From contig CAJJDN010000021.1 of the NCBI GenBank assembly GCA_905182985.1, positions 248,001 through 312,000 of the forward strand: a stretch of 64,000 nucleotides of DNA, in the 5' to 3' direction. The notes under the pieces were generated by a model. It was not told the DNA's origin. It saw only the letters and a program-made list of their open reading frames with translations, and did not search any database. Position 1 is the stretch's first letter; every line of letters begins with the position of its first letter. This DNA comes from Paramecium sonneborni (taxonomy: Eukaryota; Ciliophora; Oligohymenophorea; Peniculida; Parameciidae). Shown piece by piece: positions 49,694 to 60,667 of this stretch. The position numbers and the translations under genes were made by a program.

Positions 49694-51663
49694 TCATTAT
49701 TATTCAATAATTAATTATTCAAATGTTCCCAACTAATAATCTTGATTATTATTAATTGCTAAGATAATATCTAAAGTTTATTCAACAACAGAGGGAATAA
49801 TTTATTTTAAATTAGGATTCTCGGTAAATAAAGCAGGATTTATATTAGCTTCCAAAAAGTAAACTTTCAGATTTGAGTCTATTATAAAATCAAGTCCAAA
49901 TAGTTCAAATTCTCCTTTTTGTCCTCCAGCTTGAATTTTTTTTTATCCAGCCTTGAAGATTCTATGAGAAATTTACTTAATTTATTCTCTAATTGTTTTA
50001 ATTTAATCTGGTTAATAATGATAAAATTCTTGTAAATATTATTCTAAATGATTCATAGTCCATATGGAACTTTCTTTTTTTTCTTTATATTTTGGATGAG
50101 TTTTTTAAATTGCATTATTAGTAAGATGTATAATTTTATTCTATTCATTTTCAATATCATCTAAAGTATACTCAAAAATGCTTAATCTAGCATAACCATG
50201 ATGAAAGAGTACAGTGTACGGTTTAACTTAAGCAATTAAAGCATAGCATCTTATATCAAACTTTCTGCAATCAAGTAAAAGTGGTTTTTCAATATATTTT
50301 TATATAATAGACATAGGATTGATGTCATCATATTTTAATTATTTTTCATTATCAAGGTTTTCTTGGATTCCCAAATGATCTTGAATTTCTTGCTTAAGTT
50401 TATTCCTTTCGTTTTCTACATATACTTTGTAATAGTCGCCAATTTAATATTATCTTTTTTGGTGAAGATCTTGTTTAAATCTGGAAATGTCACTAATGAA
50501 TTTAATGCCTCTACCGCAATTCAAATTATAAGGTTTCAATATCCAAATACCAGCTTCATTATCTTTCAAGAATTCAATAACTTCTGTAATTTAATTTAAT
50601 CTAAAAGTCTTTGGTAAAACATCTTCACATTAATTTTCTCTCAATAACTCTAACATTGATATTTTGAGTCCTAAATTATGAGATGCTTTAGGAATATGAT
50701 TGATCTATGATATCTAAATAAAAATACAATTTATTAGCTTGGTTTAAATTCATAATAATTAATGCTTTATGGACATTAAACCCATTTGAAAAAATAATCA
50801 TTTTTAAAAGCATCTTAAACTGTATCCATTAATTCGTAATTCTTATTTCTGAAATAAGATTTAATTAATTCTGCATTGTTGCCTTGTCCAACATAAACTC
50901 TTTGTTTTTGAACAAAATCAGCAGGTAAAACTTATTGTAAATTTTTCGCAAAAACTGAATATTTATCACTAACCCATATATTTCTATCATCTCTCCAAGG
51001 ATGTTCAGCACAAAAGCTTTCACATTTACCTTCTAACCATGGTTGTATAGATTTAAAATGATATTTAACGTCATAATAATTTTGTGATTCAAACTTGTAA
51101 GTTTCAAATTCTTGAATTATACCTTTTTACCATCTTGCAGCTATAGTTTTTTCTTCCCCAAGATATATTTCAACATGAACTATATTATGTTGGAAAGCCC
51201 TACAAGATTTATCAAAGTAAGTTCCAGAAAGAAAGATTAAATCCCCTGGTTTTAAGTCTTAAAATTCAATCTCCTTATCAAGTAAATCATATTAATAAGC
51301 TTAATTCCATTTTCCTAAAGTAAATCCAAAATATTCTCTTAGATCATAAATTACCTACCTTATTAATCCAGAACAATCTAAATATAAAGGAGCATTAAAG
51401 TGAGGAGAGGTTTCATCATGATATCTGCTATGATAAGGAACTCCAACATATTTATAGGCTTAAGCTATAAATTTCTATCTTAATTCCTCATCTGCCAATT
51501 TCTCTTTGTTAGTCTATTTTTTTATTACATCATTACCTTATTGACATATTTTTTATATAAAAAATTTTAGTTTCTTTTCACTTGAAATTCTTAGAAGCAG
51601 GATTATAGATTGCGGTCCATTTAAATTTGAAATTGTAATTATAATAAATAAACATTTTTTCAT
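49694..51663 (-). CDS. NlpC/P60-like peptidase domain fused to a TTLL ligase domain
   Basis: Exons 51663-50728 and 50704-49694, joined over a 23-nt intron, give 648 aa. The N-terminus is hydrophobic (MKKCLFIIITISNLNG) and may be a signal sequence. Residues 62-250 match NlpC/P60: AYKYVGVPYHSRY, APLYLDCSGLIRQ with the catalytic Cys97, LKPGDLIFLSG, and HNIVHVEIYLGEE with His163. A full TTL domain follows: YVGQGNNAELIKSYFRNKNY, IWILKPYNLNCGRGIKFI, IEKPLLLDCRKFDIRCYAL, IIHLTNNAIQKTHPKY, FELFGLDFIIDSN and YFLEANINPAL. NlpC/P60 enzymes cut gamma-glutamyl or amide bonds, while TTLLs make gamma-Glu side chains. Both active sites look intact. Confidence 0.88.
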
Positions 51664-51687
51664 TAGATTTATTTACTAATTTATATT

Positions 51688-52780
51688 TCATAATAGTTGA
51701 TAAAAAAGTTCAATACCTTATCCTCCTTCCCAAACAAAGTAACCTCTTCCAAATTCTTTGATTAAATCAAGTCTATAAACAAGAAAATCAGGACAAGGAT
51801 AAGAAATAGAAATACTGTCACTTTTGTATATACATTCAGAATTAGATCTGTCCCATTCTGTTATAAAATTTTACGCATTCAATTTCAAAAGTTCATTACC
51901 TATAAAATGAGTTTTATCTTGATCTGTTTTTTTGAATCCATAAAAAGGAATTCCCTAAATATTTTTACTCAATAATTTACAAACAACAATTTTTCTTTGT
52001 ATGTCATAAAATGTTCTAAATTTTCTTAAACCCACGAATAAGGTGATAATAATTGATCATCTCCATCTTAAATCTAATAATCATATGTTTATATTAATGT
52101 GTAATCTGCTACTTTAAATAGTTTCTTTAAAGTTGAATATCTGTACTATTACGGATTGTATATACCATATAATGTTAGAACTAACATTTTATGGCCAAGT
52201 TTTGCTTTTAAATTTTGAAGGAATTTAACTATATCTTAAGCGTCAAAAGCATCAATATATGATATATAAGGAGTGTCAATCATTATTCCATGAAATTTAT
52301 TAGAATATTGTTATACTAAATTGAGTATTGCTTCTAATAATTATGGATTATTGATTTGTTATAAATATGAGCTTTCCTGCAATTCAATTTAAATTCTTGG
52401 AATTATAGCAATTTAAGGATTAGCTTAAACTATTTCTTGAATCCATTATTCGTTTACAATTTACTTTCCATCCACAACATTATTATATCTAATACTAAAC
52501 CAAGCTGGACTGACCATATCTATTTTTTATGCATATTTGATTGTGAGTCTATATCCATCCTTATTCCTATTCATAGTTTAAAAATATACCAAGGAGTAAC
52601 AAAAAAGAAATTAGGAATTTAATAGTTTTTATTCCCACTCACTTTCTATCTTGCTTCCAATTCCTTTTCTTAAATTGTTTATAATTCAAAAGGAATTGAA
52701 TCAGTGTATTGGTATACATACACATAATATAACAGAGTAGCTCCAAGTATTCCAAAAAGTGCTATATTTATTATACTCAT
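51688..52780 (-). CDS. Chitinase domain-containing protein 1 (GH18, CHID1-like)
   Basis: Exons 52780-52590, 52566-51981 and 51954-51688 give 347 aa. A single N-terminal hydrophobic segment (MSIINIALFGILGATLLYYV) acts as signal or anchor. The TIM-barrel strands match CHID1/SI-CLP: FVTPWNKDGYRLTIKYAQKI, DMVSPAWFSI, AIIPRIQIEL, KFHGIMIDTPYISYIDAF, HKMLVLTLYG, YTLIQTYDYQ, GIPFYGFK and the closing YFVWEGGQGIELFYQLL. The GH18 catalytic DxxDxE is not evident (the strand reads GIMIDTPYIS), as in CHID1, so it is more likely carbohydrate-binding than an active chitinase. It ends 24 bp upstream of the fusion gene on the same strand. Confidence 0.85.
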
Positions 52781-53538
52781 ATTTTATTAATATTTGTAAT
52801 CGAATCAATCATTAAGTCAAATCTATAATCCCTCAAAAATCAATTAAGAAAGCCCTACTTTTAATTAAAACCAAAAAAACTCATGACTTTTTTGATACTC
52901 AATATATTTATGCAACACTCCAAATATGAATTGGATAGACTTAGAAAATTTTAGCCATCATCAATTAAATAACTTTCATTGATTGAAAAATCATTTTTAA
53001 GTGTATTTTTGTCTCATTATAAAAAACTTAAAAATACTTTTTATTGAATTATATAAAATTTTGAGATGATTTTGTAAATATTTAAGTTATATATATGTTT
53101 TTAAAAAAAGAAATATTATAATAATTATAAAATGCTTAATAATTTTCAAATCTATAATTCACAATAAATTTTTAAATTTTAAATTGTTATATTATAATTT
53201 ATAAAAGAAAAAATTATCTTTAATATTTTCTTCATCATAAATAATCGCAGTACATTCAAGAGAATATATTTCGGGAGTTGGTTTAACACTTGTAAATTAA
53301 TAGCAAACACGAAGATAATTTAACTTTAGTATCTTGATATAATTTTGTTATTTCATAATAGGGAAAAATAATCCTTTGATATCTTGTACTATTATTGTTA
53401 CTCATATTAGATATCTCATGTATTTATTATACAACAATTTTTAAGCCAATGATGTAAAAAAAAATTTTCCATTTTATTAATAAATAATAATTATAATCGA
53501 AAAAATATTTATATGTATTTGATATTATATTTTAAGAC
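52781..53538. other. Intergenic region
   Basis: About 0.75 kb between two minus-strand genes, holding the CHID1 upstream region and the 3' flank of eL24. No coding signal beyond short frames. The last 200 bp belong to assembly repeat 3. Confidence 0.5.
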
Positions 53539-54065
53539 TCATTTTTTACCTTTGTTAACTTTAGCAGCACCTTTTTATGCTTTTTGTTGAGCTTTTACTT
53601 CTGCTTTTTAAGCAACCTTTTATGCAGCAGCTGGTTTCTTCTTTTGAATTTCAATTTACTTTTACTTTCTTTCTTTAATTTCTCTTGCAGCTTATTCAGC
53701 TTATGCCTTTCTAGTTTCTAAGTATTATAAAAAATGTATTACTATCATCTTCCTTTCTTCTTCTTCTAATTTCCTCCAATGAAATACCAACAATAGCTCT
53801 TTAGACTTTTAGATTTCTGATTCTTCTCTTCTTAGCTCCTTCGTCTGTCTTAATTTTTTTGTTTAATCTTCTCCAAGCAACAGTCCATTGGATTTCTTGA
53901 GATTTAATCTATATTTCACAGATTGAATACTTTTCTTGCACTAAAAGCTCTGCTCTTTTAATTCAAGTAATAGAAGAGTCTGCCATCCTTGGCAACGAAT
54001 CTTCTACCATGTCCGGGATAGATTCTCCATTCACTAAAAGAGCACAAATCTGTCTTGATAACCAT
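53539..54065 (-). CDS. RPL24: 60S ribosomal protein eL24 (copy in repeat, left)
   Basis: Exons 54065-53931, 53908-53743 and 53717-53539 give 159 aa. MVIKTDLCSFSEWRIYPGHG, RRFVAKDGRLFYYLNQKSRA, QWTVAWRRLNKKIKTDEGAK, RRIRNLKVQRAIVGISLEEI and a Lys/Ala-rich tail identify eL24. The N-terminal zinc-ribbon has reduced Cys content, as in eukaryotic eL24. Introns are 22 and 25 nt. This copy is probably the artefactual duplicate or its source; the two cannot be told apart by sequence. Confidence 0.93.
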
Positions 54066-54103
54066 TATTTAAAAAATATTTAAATCTTAATTTTCATTCC
54101 ATC

Positions 54104-54341
54104 TCAGATATTCATCACTACTCTTATGCTTGTTTTTTTTTCAATTTTCCATACAATTCCATACAATTCATTAACCTCTTCTTCATCCACAACCTATTTT
54201 GTACTCAAATTATCAAGCTATCCAAATTTTTCCTCGATTTCCTCTTATTTATTAAGCTCCAATATTTCTTATATTGATTTCTTATCAATCTCTTTTTCTT
54301 CTCAAACATTATTATATGATTTTAACAATATTTTATTTTTT
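54104..54341 (-). pseudogene. 3' fragment of the LRR-like gene, cut at the N
   Basis: This repeats 55117-55354. The reading frame (VVDEEEVNELYGIVWKIEK) is broken at its 5' side by the single N. It is an artefact of assembly joint 3, not a second gene. Confidence 0.75.
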
Positions 54342-54551
54342 NTATCTTGATATAATTTTGTTATTTCATAATAGGGAAAAATAATCCTTTGATATCTTGT
54401 ACTATTATTGTTACTCATATTAGATATCTCATGTATTTATTATACAACAATTTTTAAGCCAATGATGTAAAAAAAAATTTTCCATTTTATTAATAAATAA
54501 TAATTATAATCGAAAAAATATTTATATGTATTTGATATTATATTTTAAGAC

Positions 54552-55078
54552 TCATTTTTTACCTTTGTTAACTTTAGCAGCACCTTTTTATGCTTTTTGT
54601 TGAGCTTTTACTTCTGCTTTTTAAGCAACCTTTTATGCAGCAGCTGGTTTCTTCTTTTGAATTTCAATTTACTTTTACTTTCTTTCTTTAATTTCTCTTG
54701 CAGCTTATTCAGCTTATGCCTTTCTAGTTTCTAAGTATTATAAAAAATGTATTACTATCATCTTCCTTTCTTCTTCTTCTAATTTCCTCCAATGAAATAC
54801 CAACAATAGCTCTTTAGACTTTTAGATTTCTGATTCTTCTCTTCTTAGCTCCTTCGTCTGTCTTAATTTTTTTGTTTAATCTTCTCCAAGCAACAGTCCA
54901 TTGGATTTCTTGAGATTTAATCTATATTTCACAGATTGAATACTTTTCTTGCACTAAAAGCTCTGCTCTTTTAATTCAAGTAATAGAAGAGTCTGCCATC
55001 CTTGGCAACGAATCTTCTACCATGTCCGGGATAGATTCTCCATTCACTAAAAGAGCACAAATCTGTCTTGATAACCAT
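54552..55078 (-). CDS. RPL24: 60S ribosomal protein eL24 (copy in repeat, right)
   Basis: Identical to 53539-54065 shifted by 1,013 bases, including both introns. In this copy the flanking minus-strand gene is continuous to the right, so if only one copy exists the natural context is this gene followed by the flank left of copy 1. Count eL24 once unless the joint is shown to be real. Confidence 0.8.
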
Positions 55079-55116
55079 TATTTAAAAAATATTTAAATCT
55101 TAATTTTCATTCCATC

Positions 55117-55932
55117 TCAGATATTCATCACTACTCTTATGCTTGTTTTTTTTTCAATTTTCCATACAATTCCATACAATTCATTAACCTCTTCTTCATC
55201 CACAACCTATTTTGTACTCAAATTATCAAGCTATCCAAATTTTTCCTCGATTTCCTCTTATTTATTAAGCTCCAATATTTCTTATATTGATTTCTTATCA
55301 ATCTCTTTTTCTTCTCAAACATTATTATATGATTTTAACAATATTTTATTTTTTGAAAGCCTAAAATAATGGTACTAATGACTTAAAAGTTAGTGGATTA
55401 TTTCCGAAACGAAGAAAAGTCAAATTTGGAAGACAATCAGCAGCTAATAGAATTAAAAAAACATATCAATCCTTTTTTTCAATCAAATATAATTACCAAA
55501 ATCAGAAATATTGTTAGTTAATACTTATAATTATTATATATTCATTAACTCTCATAGTTCAAAACGAAGCGATATATTTATTATCCTGTATTGAACAACC
55601 ACTCATACTAAGTATTTTTAACCAATTGAAAAATATTTTATATTTCAATAAAATCTTGAACACCAATCTTTTATATATAAATATGACTTACTTCACTAAT
55701 TTTATTATAGTCAAAAGGATTTCATTTAATTTAACATGCCATTGTAATCCTGTTAACATATTAATAAATTGACGATCTGCTATTGAATTAGATGCTATAT
55801 GAAATAAGGTTAATTCTGTTTGATCAATCTAATTCAATTGATGAGCATACTGTCAAAGAATCTAAATCAACTTATTTTTTTACATTTATATCTAAAAAGT
55901 TACCAGAGCTTTTTATTTCTTTTATCAATCAT
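55117..55932 (-). CDS. LRR-like protein, exon structure partly unresolved
   Basis: Coding pieces read from ATG 55932-55930: MIDKRNKKLWQLFRYK, then SLT, then TELTLFHIASNSIADRQFIN, GVQDFIEIQNIFQLVKNTQ, AADCLPNLTFLRFGNNPLTF and KSIQEILELNKQEEIEE, ending at TGA 55119-55117. The LPNLTFLRFGNNPL segment is of leucine-rich-repeat type and the C-terminus is acidic. The first two introns (55862-55883 and 55829-55850, both 22 nt) would leave an 11-nt exon between them. Later junctions need AAG acceptors or an unusually long intron, and I could not fix all of them. The gene is probably real; the exact protein is not established. Confidence 0.5.
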
Positions 55933-56133
55933 ATTTTTCTCTTCTCAGCTTTTTCGTCGAAATATTTTCTAAATAGCTCCTCTTCTATCTCTTTTTAACT
56001 TTAATCATTATTAAAAAGACTTATATAAGGAAAAATTAAAAATATTTTAATTAAACCGAATATATATTAAATAGAATATATTTTGCAGTTTAATAGAAAT
56101 AAAATTATCATGCTTAGAAGCTAATAATTTAAA

Positions 56134-58467
56134 ATGTCAATAACTTTTGAAACAGTTCAATTAAGAAGTCATGAACATAGTTATACAGGTTTTTTGTATA
56201 CTTCAAAAGAATAAGTAAAAAAATTAAAATAAGAGAATAAAATAAGGGATAGTGATGAGCTATTCATATAAATAAATGGTTACATATTTATTTTAGATGG
56301 GGTATCATTTAGTTATAAACTTTTAGGATGATTAATATAGAATGGAAGAAATAGGAATAAATAGGTATTAAAGAGAGTTTTTGAACTTGAGCATACAGCA
56401 AAATGTTGAGTTATCAATATTTAGATTACCAAAAGATAAAGAATACAGATTAGGAGTTTTATATATGGAGATTGATATTTAATAATTATAAAATGGAGGA
56501 AGTTAAATGGAGATCGATGACGAGGAATTTGCCTCCCTTTTTAAAAAGCATTTTGATGGGTAGTTTTTTAAGACTGGGCAGATTTAGTTATACTAAAATA
56601 ATGGTAATACATTTTTATTAAAAGTAATATTAAAATTATAATTCTAGATAACAAGAACAGAAGTGTTGAGTGTAGGTGTAGAATCAAATTTAGTGAAGTT
56701 TGGAAATGGAGGAATGTTAAATGATAAGACAGAAATAGAATTCAGTATTAGAAGTGGAATATCTCAAATAAAATTAAAAAATGCTCATAAGAAATAAACA
56801 AATATTTTTAGAGAAGATTTTAATTTTGATAGATTAGGAGTAGGAGGACTTGACAAAGAATTAGCAAATATTTTTAGAAGAGCTTTTTCATCAAGAAGAT
56901 TTCCATAGTAATTTTTAGAGAAATATGGTATTAAACATATAAAAGGATTACTGTTGTATGGTCCTCCAGGAACAGGAAAAACCTTGATTGCTAGATAACT
57001 AGCAAAAGTATTAAAGGCCAGACCTCCAAAAATTGTTAATGGGCCAGAAATATTTAGCAAGTTTGTCGGAGAGGCAGAGGAGAATATAAGAAAGTTATTC
57101 GAAGATGCTAGAAAAGATTAAGAAGTGAAAGGAGATGAAAGTGATCTACATATAATAGTGTTTGATGAAATGGATGCAATTTGTAAATAAAGAGGATCTG
57201 TTTCTTCAGGCGTCGGAGCATATGATAATGTTGTTAATTAGTTATTATCAATGATTGATGGAGTTGATTCATTAAATAATATCCTTGTGATTGGAATGAC
57301 AAATAGAAAAGATTTGATTGATGAAGCTGTTTTACGACCTGGAAGATTTGAAGTACATATAGAAGTTGGACTACCAGATAAAATTGGTAGACTTTAAATT
57401 CTAAATATTCATACTGAAATTTTGAGAAATAATAATGCTTTAGATATTGATGTTAACAATGAAGAGTTGGCAATTTTAATGAACAACTATACAGGAGCTG
57501 AAATTGAAGCTGTTGTAAAATCAGCATCCTCGTTTGCTTTCTAGAGAATTTAGAACATTAATAACTTTTAAAAATAGGTAAACTATAAGGAAGATTTAAG
57601 AATTAATAGAAATGATTTCGAAGAAGCCTTAAAGGAAGTAAAGCCTTAATTTGGTTTCGATTCAAATAAATTCGATTTATTAACATAAAATTAATATATT
57701 GACTTTGGTGAACAATTCCAATATTTATAAAGGATGCTTAGAAATACTATAAATTAGACTAGATTTGGTAAGAGTTCAAAATTGAATTCGATTCTCTTAG
57801 AAGGATGTTAAGGTGCTGGTAAAACGAGTATTGCTGCTAAATTTGCAAAAGAAAGTGGATTTCCTTATGTAAAATTGATTACACCAGAATCATTCATTGG
57901 AATGACAGAAGATGCTATCATAAACTCAATTGGTAAGATATTTAATGATGCATATAAATCAAGTCTCTCTTGTATTGTTATAGATAATATTGAAAGATTG
58001 ATTGAATATGTTGACATTGGACCAAGATTTTCTAATACTATTCTTTAGGCTTTGTTAGTATTAATCAAAAGATTACCAGATAAAGTATTTATACAATTTT
58101 AATTTAGACATAAAATAGATTATTGATTATAGGTACTACTTCTACTTATAAAATTCTTAAATAACTTGGTGTTGCTTCTTGTTTTAATTAAACTTTTAAA
58201 GTCCCAAATCTAAGAAAGGGATAAGAAATAAAAACTGTTATCTTAAATTATCTGAACATCTCACAAAAAGAAAATGGAATTGAGGAACACAAATGTCAAA
58301 TGAATGAGAAACAATCAGCAGAAATTGAAAAAATCTCTTAAAATATTGAAAACATTCCTATTAAAAGATTGTTGATGTTGCTTGATATGGCTTGTAAAGA
58401 AGAAAACGAATTAATATATGAAGACTTTATGTCCTGCTATCAAATTGCTTAAATGAACCATGAATGA
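56134..58467 (+). CDS. NSF: Vesicle-fusing ATPase NSF (Sec18)
   Basis: Four exons (56134-56301, 56327-56623, 56648-58084, 58108-58467) give 753 aa, close to the 744 of animal NSF. After the substrate-binding N domain, D1 starts at [20 protein letters not shown] with Walker A GPPGTGKT, Walker [11 protein letters not shown], and the sensor and Arg finger region [20 protein letters not shown]2 has Walker A GCQGAGKT and [16 protein letters not shown] disassembles SNARE complexes with alpha-SNAP to recycle them for membrane fusion. The 24-nt intron at 56624-56647 is a multiple of three without TGA; without removal it would insert eight residues in the N domain. Confidence 0.95.
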
Positions 58468-58536
58468 ATTTATTATTAGTATTTTAATAAAGTATGATCA
58501 ATTTAGCGAGTTTCTTATCCTAAATTAATATTTATT

Positions 58537-60617
58537 ATGAATTTTGATTTGATAAAAACATATTTTCTCTACCTAGATAAGTTTGCTTGTCCAGTATAAC
58601 TATTTATCCAGAAAAAAAGAGGATATTAAACATATTTAGGTGCATTTACAACACTTGGATGCATCGTCACTATTCTACTCTATCTAACCAATAAACTTAG
58701 TCAAATAGATGATAGAACTTAATTTTAAACTCTCTATTCTGATGTTTTCCATCTAGAACCTCCTTTTTATTAGCTAACTGAAGACAATTTCACATTATAA
58801 TTTGCTTTTCAATATTAGAATAGAACAAATTATATTAACGAAAGTATATACATCCCTGAAGCTTTTCTTGTATATAAATAAATAAAAGAGTATTCTATAT
58901 AATCTAATAATAAGGGTTAACGGTAAAAAGAAAGAATATCATAATAAAACACTGATACCGCTCTCAAAATGTTCAAAAAATGGTATAATCCAGGATGAGT
59001 TGGCAGATTAATTAGATGACCAAGACCCTTAAAATACATATTGTCTCGATTGGAGTAAGTTTGAAAATTTGGCATTATTTGGCACTGATGATTCTCCATA
59101 ATATTAGTATATCAATGTTAGTTTTAGTGTATGTTAAAATGGATCAAGTAATTATTTATAGATATTAAAAAGAACCTGGAGTTGTGTGTGCAGATAATGA
59201 TACTATTTATAATGTATTGAATAGAAATTACATACATTTTTAATTGACATCATACATAATAAACTTAAGAGATTTTTCTTCGCCTCTCATTCCAAAAGTT
59301 GAAGACATATACACAACGATATCAGCCAGAGTCACAAAAGATGTTGAGATATTTATGTAACCAATCACTACAATTACTGATTTTGGTTACTTTTAGAAAG
59401 AAATTAGAAAAGACACAACTATAAGATATTTTTCAGATAAAGAAATAATTGATTTTAATACTGATACATCATTGGCTAATGTTGTAATTCGTCTATATGA
59501 TACTGAAGAAGTAAGCTATAGAATCTATCCAAAAGTGCAAGATGTTTTAGCATCAGCTGGAGGATTGTGGTAAATTATAATAGCTGTTGCTTTATTTCTT
59601 TAAAAACCTTTTAGTGAATTAGCTTATAGTGTAGAAATTATTAATAAATTATTTAATTTTGAATAAGATTAAACTCAAAAGAAGAAAAATAAACATTAAT
59701 CTAACGAACATTAAAATGATCCTAAACCTTCTAAAATGTTATTGCCTTCTCAAAATGATATAAAAAATATATAAAAATAAACAGGGATTGATATTAACAA
59801 TAAAGCTTAAATCAAATAAGCTGTTTCAAAACGATTTCCTTAAGGCAGATAATAGTCAATTGTTGCTTTAAAATCTACTGGATTTATAGAAAGATTAACT
59901 TAAAATGAGAGAATTAATGAAGCTCGATCTCTATTTACTTTAGTTTCATCTAACATAAAAATAAAATTTAAGGAATATGTTCAATATCTTACATACCGAC
60001 CTAAAAGGAGAAAGATGGAACAGTTAGATTATTCTATTAAGAAATATGAATCATTTTTGGATATCCTTTTCATAATAGACAAATTATAAGAAATTGATAA
60101 ACTAAAACTTATTTTATTCAACAAAGCTTAAATGAATCTTTTTGAATATTTACCTAAACCAACAATATATTTAGATCCATATAGTCCAGAATAAGAAGAA
60201 TTATAATTTCATTCTTCAATTCTAACTCCTCAAAAATCTTTTGAAGAGAAAGCTAGATAAGCATCAATTGCCTTTGAAGAACTTCTTGTAGATTTTGATA
60301 GTAACCCTGTCACATAAAAATTAATAACTTGTTTAGATAAAGAAGTGGTTAATGTATTGATTTCTGAATACGAAGAAAGAAATAGAACTAATAAAGTTAA
60401 AAAAAGCTTTGCATCTATTAGCCATGCAGTTATTACAAAAATAAAATAGGATTAAGAGTAAAAACAGTTATAGCAAGATCAAATTTCTAAATAAGTTGAT
60501 TCATCAAAGAAGTATTATGATGGAACTGTATAGAATAGTGTTGTAAGAGATAAATCTGATAATAGGGACGGATCTTAAGAATCAATATAATATAAATCTC
60601 ATAAGGATTACAATTGA
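58537..60617 (+). CDS. Ciliate multi-domain transmembrane protein, copy A
   Basis: Exons 58537-58915, 58935-59147 and 59173-60617 give 678 aa. Residues 1-30 are cytosolic-looking; a membrane segment at about 33-51 (TLGCIVTILLYLTNK) follows. A luminal or outer domain of about 270 residues comes next, with paired Cys (NTYCLDW, SFSVCQNGS, VVCADND). A second membrane segment lies near 328-345 (GGLWQIIIAVALFLQKPF), and the long polar C-terminal tail includes YRPKRRKMEQL. It is a lineage-type transmembrane family without a name known to me. It is paralogous to, and convergent with, 60668-62591. Both introns (19 and 25 nt) end in AAG. Confidence 0.8.
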
Positions 60618-60667
60618 AAATCTAACTAAAACATTTAATCATCATTAATAATATATATATATTTTAT

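Larger units (their letters stand above)
53330..55354. repeat. Direct repeat of 1,012 bp across a single N (assembly joint 3)
   Basis: Bases 53330-54341 recur as 54343-55354 with one N at 54342 between. The repeat contains a whole eL24 gene and the 3' end of the next minus-strand gene. Copy 1 is cut at the N, while copy 2 continues into the rest of that gene. As with the other three joints, an unmerged overlap is the simplest reading. Confidence 0.9.

Noticed and set aside
54126..54350. Ser-rich plus-strand ORF that also appears at 55139-55369
   Set aside because: Antisense of the acidic C-terminus of the LRR-like gene, and doubled only because of assembly repeat 3.
56785..57060. Minus-strand ORF of 91 codons
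   Set aside because: Antisense of the NSF D1 domain, including its Walker A motif.
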